From Malania oleifera (lineage: Eukaryota; Streptophyta; Magnoliopsida; Santalales; Ximeniaceae), in the NCBI RefSeq assembly GCF_029873635.1, contig NC_080422.1:19806095-19870094 (forward strand): DNA of 64,000 nucleotides, written 5' to 3'. Below are positions 54,985 to 64,000 of this stretch, in pieces. Made by a program: the position numbers and the translations under genes. Each line of letters starts with the position of its first letter. Position 1 is the stretch's first letter. Under the pieces are notes generated by a model. The model was not told the origin of the DNA and ran no database searches. It saw nothing but the letters and a program-made list of their open reading frames with translations.

Positions 54985-55460
54985 TTGTGCAATGCATGAA
55001 ATGCATAATGATACATGAAACGTGTGAATGTATGGTAATGCGTGAAATGTAAGGAGACACATGAAATACATGACAATACATGATATGCATGAGATGCATG
55101 ATAATGCATAAAATGTAGGTAATGCGTGAAATGCATGGCCATGCATGCATGACATGTAGGGTAATGCATGGGAATGCATGAAATTAGGTAATACATGAAA
55201 TGCATGGCAATGCATGAAAATTAGGTAATGCAAGAAATTTGGACAATGCATGTCATATAGAGTAATGCATGATAATGTATGAAATGTAGGTAATGCATGA
55301 AATGCATGGCAATGCATGAGATGTATGGTGATGCATGGAATATATGACAATGCATGAAATTTAGGTGATGCATGAAATACATGGCAATGCATGAGACAAT
55401 ATATGAAATTTAGGTAATGCATGAAATATATGACAATGCGTGAAATTAATTTGGATAATG
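54985..55460. repeat. Degenerate AATGCATGAAAT short-unit array
   Basis: Many AATGCATGAAAT- and GGTAATGCATG-type motifs with irregular spacing (about 12-20 bp) over about 475 bp. The 179-codon minus-strand frame (54964-55503) is a His/Cys-rich reading of this repeat and not a protein gene. Confidence 0.9.
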
Positions 55461-58400
55461 CATTAATCTTTTCTCCCAACGCGCTTATGATCAATGACCT
55501 CATCTTTGATCTCTACATGAAACTCGCCACATTTGAATGGGTATGTAACTGATCTTGGCTCAATCTTCTTGTTTCATCTGGTCATGGAAGTGATCGACTC
55601 AGCTCAAATGAAAATCACGAAATCTGCCCCAGTTGAATGGACCTACAGCTGATTTTGACCCTGATTTCATATTCCAATCTAATAAGAAGGCGCTTGAATG
55701 GGTCCCACTGAAACTCAACTTAAAATTTGCCCCAGTTAAATTCATCTACCACTGATCTTGACTCTATTGTTGGATTCTTCTTGAATAAGCAGATCTCTAA
55801 AATCTTATGTGACTTTTGCTTCAATTAGACAACTCTATTCTCCACAAGGGTCTTCTTTGGGTTGCAACCTTAGTGTTTTAAAATCTCTTTGAAATTTAAA
55901 TAAATAAACATGCAATCAGATGACTCAATCTCAATAGGAATATGGATGGAATGCAAAAACTTACTTGTCTTTACTTGATTTTCTATGCTTGTTAAATAGG
56001 AGACAAATTTTACTAGTACCTTGACACTAATACAACTTTGCTAGCTTAAGGAATCATATCAATGGGCAAACCCTCTTGTTTTTTTTTTAGCCTTATAATC
56101 ATAATTCCTCCACTATATCACCACTTTAGAGATTATTTCTTACTTATTTCAAGCTTATTTCAAACTCCCTGTTTTGAATTATGACTAATGTCTCATTAAG
56201 TAGTCTGATCAATATTCCAATCTCAGGGTGGACTTTAAGACACGAGACGAGATGTAGGCTTAGGATTTAGGTTTCACCAAGAATGAGAAAACTAAGGCTC
56301 AAAAATCCCCTCCCGTAAAAATTTCTACCCCAATTTATGGTGCAGTATTCGCAAAATGTTGACCGAACTTGTCATTTGAACAAGCCGCCTACGTACCTTT
56401 TTAGGATTAGGTCATTACGTAGTTCAGACTCAACATCGAGTCTGACAAATCACTTGAGACAATAACTTATACCAATCTGGTTAGGACTTTCATTTGGACC
56501 GTAATGTAGGCTAGGGGTATGGGTTAAAGAAGAAAAGAGTTAAATAAGGCTCAAAATCATCAATTTCATCAAGGGTAATTTGGTCAAAGATCACATGTGT
56601 GGTACGTCCCTTATTTTTCTTTCTTCTTCCTTTTCTTCTTCTTTTTTTATCCCTTTTTTCTTTTTCTTTTTTCATCATTTTCTTCTTTTATTGTAACTTT
56701 TGCTTTTCTTTTTATGAAGGAATCTTTACTTTATTTTCATTTGAATTCTATTTGGGACTGATCTTTTTTAAAACTGCCCCAGTGTGGGGTGTGATCCTTT
56801 GACGGGTCATTTAAGAAAAGAATTTTTTAAGCTAAAAAATGGCTTGCAAGGGATTTCTTCTTTGACTTTCTTCAAGGTAGCAGAAAAATGGTCTGCCATC
56901 ATTTTGGTAGTGATCATTGCCTCAAATGACTTGTCAAACACTAGGAGACCCAAACCCAGGTTGAATTTTTGGTGAACTGACTTTTAAGAAAAGGTTGGTT
57001 TAACATTCAAGCTCAACTTGGTTAACAAATGGTAAATCATTGTTTGATTCTTTTTTAGGGATACTGGTCGACCAAGGATGGCTACCCTTCATTTGATCAG
57101 AATATAATCATCATACCTTTAAGGTACCAATCATTACTTAGATAATAAAGACAGGATACTTTTTCATCGATTTCATCAAACAAATGTAGGACCAAGCTTG
57201 ATAAGTTATTTCTGTATATTTCTCCTACAACTCTTCATCATTTTGAAATCCACATCCCACCAAGCTCCTTGACAACATCTTGAAGTGGCGTTCTCTACTT
57301 CATCTTGGAGGCTTTTCCTTCATCTACTTCATTTTTTTTTTTTTTTGGCCCCATTGAATAGACCCCTGAAATCAACTCATGGCTTCAAGTCCTTTGTACT
57401 GATAAAATTATTTCCTATGTCACACAAAATGCAAACAAAAAGAGGCAAAATTTGGCATAGGGTGATGATCCAAGGAGGATGAAATGAGATGAGGCTGAAA
57501 GACATTCTTATTTCATTCAATTTTAAAAATGATTTAAATGAAAAGCATGGATGAATTCCTCTTGTTATCACCCTTAGGTGATCAAGCGTATCATTTCTGT
57601 ATCCTATGAGCTCACTTCTAAAGTTGAATACCAATTAATCTTCCAACCCGATGACATTTATTACATTCCTAGCAACGGGTCCCCATGATCTTAACCTTTT
57701 TCTGTAGAGAGATCATCTTGATCTACTCAATATTGGAATCCAAGATCTTTAACTTTGTCACCTTGGCCTATGATTTTGTAAACAATTGGAATATGATTAT
57801 TGACCTATTGGAGATAGCTATGCATGCATGGTTATGAAATTGAACATGGAATGATTATGTTATGCAATGGGTGTTTATGCATAGATGTACCTAGTGCAAA
57901 AATACATACCAATAGGGATACGAACATGTATGCAACCTATCGTGCATGACTATGCATGAAATGAAGTGCATGAATGCGATGTAACCTAAATAACTACTTT
58001 GCCAGAATTCTGGAAAAATCCCACTAATGAAAGATTTCAAGATTAAAATGACCATTGATGGGCCGCGATTTAAATTCTATTCTTCCTTTAACCATTCATT
58101 TCCTTAATGACTGTCCATATACCTAAGATTCTATGAAGGGTCAGATTATGATCTGAGGTTGGGGTTGACCCAGTCTAGTCAATCCATTAGATTTGTTCAA
58201 TGCATGCTTGTGGACTTTAGTATGCACTTGGAACTCGAATATTTTGAAATATGGGCTTCAATGTTTTTCATGATGGGATCAGGCCCTAGTTGAAAAGGAA
58301 TTGGGCTTGGATTACTTGAAAAATGTTGGCCGAAATTTTTAGGCAATGGGGTTGAAGCCCTCTTTTGAAATCTGGGTTTGACCCTTTTTGAAAATCAGGC

Positions 58401-59029
58401 CTGGGCCGAGTTTTTTCTTAGGAAAAGGTCAGGCCCAAGTTTGTTTTTAAAGAATTGGGCCCGAGTTATTTGAAAAGGGTTGGGCCGACCCATATTTTAA
58501 AATGCTTGGGCCAAATTCTTCATTCTTTGAAAGGATGGACCATGGTCTCATTATTGGGCTTTTTCAAAATACTGACTAAGTAGTATGTAAGTCTAAAATG
58601 GATGCAAAATGCATGGTATAATACAAGGTATCTCACAACATATATACAACATACTATACATGGAGAAGGATGTGGCTCTTGTCCCGACCTAGGGTAGGTA
58701 CATATATACAGGGTTCTTCATGGCTTTATCCTCGTTAAGAAAAACTATGTACAAGTATGTGTGGGTAGGCTCTAATTCCCATTGATAAAAGGTTCCCAAT
58801 CTAACCTCCATCCTCGCCCAAAGGGGTTTGGACAAAGTTTAAACTGAGTGGAGTGGTTCGAGAATACCCACAAGCCCTGCCACGTAGGGACAAATGCTAT
58901 TACACTCCTATCTAACCCTAACAGGTAAAGCTCGGGTATAGAGTGTGAAAGTGTGTGAATTCAAATTTTAGCCTAATCCCGCTACCCCACATGCATGTCA
59001 CATGCTTATTCAAGTACACATGGAAACAA
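55461..59029 (-). other. Internal region of the Ogre-like element, no domain recognised
   Basis: Roughly 3.6 kb without gag or pol motifs. Contains a T-rich stretch (56590-56700) and a gggccgaa/ttgggcc-rich segment (58290-58520) in which similar words recur imperfectly. A CCGCCTACGTACC motif (56387-56399) is the sort of conserved short block that gypsy leaders carry, though I cannot place it. Nothing else is recognisable. Confidence 0.5.
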
Positions 59030-59448
59030 ATATTTTAATAAAAGTAAGGATATTTTCAAACATAGAAACTAACTATTTAGATTAAATCAAGAATATTTAT
59101 TAATATAGTAACAAGCATTCACATTAAGTTAAGTATATTCACATACATGGGAAATGAATACTCACATTAATTAAGGGTATCTACCTATATAGAAACCACA
59201 TATTTACATTATTAAAGACATCTACCTATGTGGGAAGTAAATATTCACATTTATTAAAATATCTACCTATATGGAAACTAAGTATTCACATAATTAAAGA
59301 TACACACCTATATGGAAATTAAATATTCACATAATTAAGGATACATACCTATATGGAAACTAAATATTCACATAATTAAGGATACCTACCTATATGAGAA
59401 GTAAATATTCACATTTATCAAATATATCTACCTATATGGAAACTAAGT
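59030..59448. repeat. 40-bp minisatellite, left arm (contains duplicated 325-bp block, copy 1)
   Basis: Units of about 37-40 bp with ACCTATATGGAAACTAA and TATTCACATAATTAA words. The last 325 bp (59124-59448) match 61218-61542 with three differences by eye, so they were duplicated as a block and not by unit turnover. Confidence 0.92.
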
Positions 59449-61217
59449 TGACTCACTCGAAAAATGAGCAGCTCGAAAGCTATCCCAAGTATAGGAGTTA
59501 TGTCGTGCAATATTAAGCCCAAGGGCTAGATCGTCTCCTCAGGGAATGCGTTTTAATCTCAGATTTTACATTCTTCCAATCGAAATTAAAAATGTACTGA
59601 ACTCAGTTCAGATTCGGGATTTCAAGATTGTTCAATTTCACTCTTGACAAATTAAATAACATGCAATTTAAACCCTAAAACTAACATTCACTAAATTAAA
59701 AGCAAGAATGGAAACCCTATCCTACTTAAGGAAACATCAAAACACGCACTAATTAAAGATGATAATTTTGAACATGGAATTAAAAACACATAGGCAAGGA
59801 AACTCAATTAGATTCAAACGCACACACTAAAAACCAAGACCTTAACACAAAGCAAGAACTCGAACCAAAATAAAAAAAACACAAATAAAAACCTAAATTT
59901 AACGAAACACAATAAAAATGCAAACTTTGATAAATCTGACCGTAAATAAACCGAGCTACAAAAAAAAACTAAAACTTGGGAAACTTCAAAACAAAAACAA
60001 TATTTTTTTCTTTTTTTTTTCTTTTTAATAACCAAACCAAACCTTAACAAAATTAACTAAATGACTCGAACAATAATTAAATCTACCACCGAAAACAATA
60101 AAAAAAACATTAATAAATAATTAACCACTACAATGATAATCTTGTTTTAAAGTTTTTTTTTCCTTTTTTATATTTTATAATTTTTTTCTTTTTCTTTATT
60201 ACTATTTTTCAAGAAGTAAAATGGAATTTAAATTGAAAGAACGATAAAAAGCCACTAATTTAAATATAATAATAACTTGAATTAAAAACAGGATTAGTAA
60301 ACAAAAAGAGAATTAAACTTCAAAAGAAATTAAAACCAATTGAACAATATTCAAATAAACTCTTCATGAATTTAATAAATAACTAAACAAATAAAAAAAA
60401 CAAAGCATTAAGTTGTAATTGAAATTAAACGGAAGAAAAGAAAAGAAGAAAGAGGAGAGAGAGCAAAACAGAGAGTGATTGCAGAGGAGGATCTGAAGGA
60501 GGCTGTGTTGGAGCTGTGCAGCTGTGCTCTGTGCTGGTATTCTACTGGAAGACTGGAGAAGGGCGCGGGACTACTATGTTGCTGTTTTTGGACGAGAAGG
60601 CTGCTGCTGTGTTGCCGTTTTTGGGTAGCAGAGAACTGCTGTGGAGGAACAGGGGGCTGAGGAGGTCTTGCGGCAGCAGGCTTGGTTGATCTTCATTGCT
60701 GCGGCGGAGCTGGTGCACGCTGTTTGGCCAGATGTTGCAAAGACACGAAGATTAACCGAGAGGGAGAGAGTGAGAATAAGAGGATGAGAGATTGGAGAGA
60801 GAAGAGGAGCAGGGATGAGTGGAACTGGGAACGAGAGAGGCTGCAAGAAATTAAAGAAAACAGGGGAGGAAAGAAAGGGAAGCAGAGAAAGGCAAAGCAG
60901 CAATTGAAAGAGAAAAAAAAAACAAAAACCAAAGAAGAAGAAGAAGAACAACAACAACAACAACAAGAAAGAGAGGAGCAGAGGCAACGTGAGTGAGAGG
61001 AGGCTGCGCTGGAGGAGGGATTTAAAAAGAGAAAAAAGAAGAAGCCCTACCCAATTAGCCTACCCGACCCGGCTATGCATGGCCGGGTCACATCAACTAT
61101 CCATTTTTTTAATTTTTTTTCATTTTATTTGTTCTCTGTTCATTGCAAATTCTGCTCTTCTGGAGCCCGTATCTCATAAAACTCAAAACATGAAAGTTGT
61201 AGATGATCCTTTCCTCA
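59449..61217 (-). mobile_element. LTR inserted in the minisatellite, flanked by a 325-bp direct duplication
   Basis: 1769 bp with TG...CA ends: TGACTCACTCG (plus start) and CCTTTCCTCA (plus end). The left-end block (aagtataggagtt, then cgtctcctcaggga) is shared with the Athila-like solo LTR (9913 on) and the LTR at 46060, so the minus strand is the sense direction. There is no 5-bp duplication (taagt versus ttaag). Instead 325 bp on either side are nearly identical. No internal domain is present, and open frames within (for example 60574-60987) are low-complexity. Its minus-strand start (TGAGGAAAGG) differs from the family start TGATTACACGTC, so it may be a divergent or truncated copy. Confidence 0.7.
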
Positions 61218-61735
61218 TTAAGTTAAGTATATTCACATACATGGGAAATGAATACTCACATTAATTAAGGGTATCTACCTATATGGAAACCACATATTTA
61301 CATTATTAAAGACATCTACCTATGTGGGAAGTAAATATTCTCATTTATTAAAATATCTACCTATATGGAAACTAAGTATTCACATAATTAAAGATACACA
61401 CCTATATGGAAATTAAATATTCACATAATTAAGGATACATACCTATATGGAAACTAAATATTCACATAATTAAGGATACCTACCTATATGGGAAGTAAAT
61501 ATTCACATTTATCAAATATATCTACCTATATGGAAACTAAGTATTCACATAATTAAAGATACATACCTATATGGAAACTAAATATTGACATAATTAAGGA
61601 TACATACCTATATGGAAACTAAATATATACATTGATTAAGGATGTCTACCTATGTTGAAACTAAATATATACATTAATTACGGGTATCTATCTGTATGGA
61701 AACTAAATATTCATATTAACTCCATTATATCTACA
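61218..61735. repeat. 40-bp minisatellite, right arm (contains duplicated 325-bp block, copy 2)
   Basis: 61218-61542 repeats 59124-59448. Beyond it the array continues for five or six more units until about 61735, with growing divergence. Confidence 0.92.
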
Positions 61736-61904
61736 ACTATGGAAATATATATATTTACTAAGTCAAACAAGTTATAATTTTAACAAATTTGTTATTCAAA
61801 TATAGGGGTATTTTATTAATAAAATAAAGTGGAGTAATTAAAAGACTTAATAAATTTAGATTGGGACAATTCCTAATTAATTATTGGCTTGACTCTCAAA
61901 GATC

Positions 61905-61921
61905 TCCAGCGGAGTCGCCAA
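61905..61921 (-). other. Primer-binding site of the Ogre-like element
   Basis: The minus strand reads TTGGCGACTCCGCTGGA, just inside the 5' LTR. This wording is found in Tat/Ogre elements. The tRNA used (Arg in Ogre, from memory) should be confirmed. Confidence 0.7.
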
Positions 61922-61923
61922 GT

Positions 61924-63423
61924 TGTTGCGACGTCCCGGAGCGTGTGTGCCCCGGGCGGCGAAATGAAAATTTGGTTTAATATTTTCGGGTAAAATAGGA
62001 ATATCGAAGTCGTCACTAACCTTTTAGTGTGGTTAGAATACATGATTACTACCCCGTTAAGGGTAGAATAAGTCTACATTACAAGCTCTGCGGTCAGGAG
62101 TTCGGTTACGCGAGGGGAAGGTACGAGCACCCCCTATGCGCCTGTTCTTACGAACGGTACCTAATTAATTTGGAATTATCCCTAAGTTAATCAAATAATT
62201 CTTTCAAATTACTCATCTATTAGTGGACTTACAAATATATATATGCAATATAAATAAATAAATAAATAATACAAGAATATATGTAATATATAAATATATA
62301 CATATTCCCTTAGAACTAAGGGTACGTAAAGCTCGAAAGCTTATACCCTTGCATTAAAATCATAGGGATAAAAATCAAGAAGATATTTAAGAAAATATGC
62401 TCCCAAAATTTGAAATTGTATAGAAAATTTTTATAGGAAAATACTAGTATGGGAGGTTTTGGGATAATAAACGAAATAATTTAGACATAATAGTAAAGAT
62501 AAAAAATAATAATGAACTAGGATATCATAATACCACACTAATACAAACTAAAACTAGCATAATACAAAATACTAGATATAAATATGAGATATTTACTAGC
62601 ACAATACAAAATACTAATATATGTCATGAGCTAAAACACCAAACCTACCAATAATGCTTGAATACATGATATATAATATAAACCTCGATAATGAGCGTGC
62701 CATAATAATACATGTAGTTGTAAGCTAAAATACTCAACATACCGTAATACATATAATAACAGTAACAAATTTCTACAAATCTTATAATAAATAACATATT
62801 ACCATAATATTACATATTAAAAAAAAATGATGACAAGAAAATTCAAAATTCAACACTAGACCCGATCAAACAAAAAGGAATCCTACAAAAATGGAAATAA
62901 ACCAACTGGTATTTATGATAATGACAAAAACTAAAATATGACCATAGATATATATAAAACCAGTATCACTAAATAATAACCCAATAATAATAAGATAAAA
63001 TAATAAATTAAAAAAAAATTAGCATGTGTGTGTGTACATGGTGAGAGACAGTGTGCTGGGTGCGTGAGTCAGTGTGTGCTGTGTTCTGTGTGTGGGTGTG
63101 TGTGTGTAGCTGGTCGTGTTTCTGTGTGTGCACGGGTGCGTGTATGCAGGGGTGTTAAAGTGTGTGTGTGTGTAGTGCATAGATGCAAGGAAGATCACCA
63201 GATACTTACCAAGATGAGGATGGCCGTAGAAGAAAGATGGGAGACACCGCGAGTGGTAGTGCCTCTACGGGTTGCTGCTGTTGGGCCAACTGTGTTCGTC
63301 GCCGGAGATACTGGAGGCTGGTCAGAGAGCTTGAACTATCTGGTGTGTGGACGAAGGGAGCGGCGTGGTTCTGTTGTGCTGCAACTGGTGTCGGTGGCGT
63401 GAAGAGCAGGTTCAGCGAGTCGG
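61924..63423 (-). repeat. 5' LTR of the Ogre-like element, truncated
   Basis: Homologous to 50502 to about 51990. It lacks the roughly 1.2-kb outer part, including the TATA box and the (AAT)n block. Local identity is about 91 percent near the inner end and higher in the middle. Frames here (63028-63402, 63183-63428) equal those of the other LTR and are not genes. Confidence 0.9.
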
Positions 63424-64000
63424 CGTAAATGCCGCGTGATATTTCAGCGGGGCCAAATTCTGTGACTTGATATATTTATAAAAAATATTCAGAAATTTTA
63501 TTATTATGACAGATTTGACATAAAATCATGAAATAGTATTATTATAGCTTTTTATGAAATATACTATATGATAGCAGAACCCTGATGGACTAAGTATGTT
63601 ATGAGCACGTTACCGTAACTAGTTAGCCAGATCAAATAGTGTGACCCCTGTGTGTTGACTTGAGAATTGTTGCAAAGAGTAGGATGGGTGGACCAGGTTG
63701 GTATTAGCCGACAGTACAACCACACTATTCAAAAAGTGTTGGGTCAGAGGCCAATTAGCCCCGAAGTGTTGTGAAGAGTAGGATGCCCACTGTGTGCCGA
63801 CTCGAGAAGTGTTGCGGAGAGTAGGATGGGAAAATCAGGTTGGGAAGGGAATCGTGCGTAGTTATGTCATGTTTGACTTAGCCTAATAGGCCAACTAGAG
63901 TTAAGTTCAGCTCACAGGCTGCACAACTCGAATCATGCAGGGTTAATTCATGACTCAACCTTCCATCTAGGGTATAATTTTAGTATTATACAGATACTAC
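63424..64000. repeat. LTR-like sequence with internal repeats, truncating the Ogre-like LTR
   Basis: Homology to the other Ogre-like LTR stops at about 63423. The following sequence has AT-rich tttataaaaaatattcagaa and then two diverged direct repeats of about 55 bp (63648-63702 and 63789-63844) sharing GAGTAGGATGGG, plus a third partial copy (63762-63793). The style is that of gypsy LTRs, but neither end nor family can be fixed within this window. Confidence 0.5.

Larger units (their letters stand above)
50502..63423 (-). mobile_element. Ogre/Tat-like gypsy element lacking coding domains (non-autonomous)
   Basis: The left copy of the LTR (50502-53193) and the right copy (61924-63423) are homologous. 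The minus-strand LTR starts TGTAGACACCCTATTTTTG. The minus-strand 5' LTR is followed by CTTGGCGACTCCGCTGG, a primer site of the type found in Ogre/Tat elements. The 3' LTR is preceded by a polypurine tract (ACAAAGAGGGGCACC). The internal region (53194-61923, including a later LTR insertion with its duplication) has no gag, protease, RT, RNase H or integrase that I can recognise. Tandem-repeat arrays lie near the 3' LTR, where Tat-lineage elements are known to have a hypervariable 3' untranslated region. The 5' LTR stops at 63423, so it is truncated. No TSD can be checked. Confidence 0.8.

Noticed and set aside
54964..55503. 179-codon minus-strand frame rich in Cys and His
   Set aside because: It reads through the degenerate AATGCATGAAAT array; the Cys/His pattern is an artefact of TGC/CAT words.
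60475..60996. Overlapping frames on both strands near a GA-rich region
   Set aside because: Low-complexity sequence inside the LTR at 59449-61217; no conserved domain.
1..64000. Host genes, tRNA or rRNA genes, or a prokaryote-type defence system
   Set aside because: No supported motif was found; all long coding-like stretches are explained by TEs or repeats.

Overview
This window is eukaryotic DNA from the repeat-rich, intergenic part of a large plant genome, most likely a flowering plant. I see no convincing host protein-coding gene, no rRNA or tRNA gene, and nothing prokaryotic. Almost every recognisable feature is a transposable element (TE): Ty1/copia and Ty3/gypsy LTR retrotransposons, an L1-type LINE, and two non-autonomous hAT DNA transposons. 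All coding regions carry stop codons, frameshifts or deletions. The species cannot be named from the sequence alone.

Layout. 1-670: AT-rich flank. 671-8292: Copia-A (+), a degenerate full-length copia element split by a 2.1-kb gypsy solo LTR (2593-4667). 9913-12561: an Athila-like solo LTR (-) carrying hAT-1 (11335-12175). 12657-13535: hAT-2. 14610-21589: Copia-B (-), the same family as Copia-A in the opposite orientation, interrupted by a solo LTR (17521-18955) and by a 393-bp LTR-like piece that replaces part of the integrase (16800-17192). 21595-24333: AT-rich spacer. 24334 to about 30905: a LINE (-) with ORF1 and ORF2. 31397-31633: a gypsy gag scrap. 32147-40348: a SIRE-type copia element (-) with complete LTRs and gag but no pol. 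40498-46059: LTR fragments and a SIRE solo LTR (43239-45459). 46060-50501: an Athila-like element (+) with gag but no visible pol, cut off on the right. 50502-63423: an Ogre/Tat-like element (-) with no recognisable coding domains and several minisatellite arrays. It is interrupted by an LTR (59449-61217) that is flanked by a 325-bp direct duplication, and its 5' LTR is truncated. 63424-64000: LTR-like sequence with internal repeats.

Boundaries come mainly from TG...CA termini together with target-site duplications (TSDs) found by eye. The 5-bp TSDs are aactt, atacc, ctcat, aacaa and gtaac; hAT-1 has the 8-bp TSD cacatgtg. These fix the nesting order: the copia elements and the Athila and gypsy LTRs came first, and the solo LTRs and hAT copies came later. 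By-eye LTR divergence is about 10-11 percent for Copia-A, Copia-B and the SIRE element, so they are old insertions.

The most interesting items are: (i) the pol-less element with an Ogre-like primer site, whose region next to the 3' LTR holds a 17-copy 66/67-bp array; (ii) the LTR flanked by a nearly identical 325-bp duplication instead of a 5-bp TSD; (iii) two unrelated gag-only elements, one copia and one gypsy; and (iv) the integrase-replacing LTR piece with no TSD, which looks like a product of ectopic LTR recombination.
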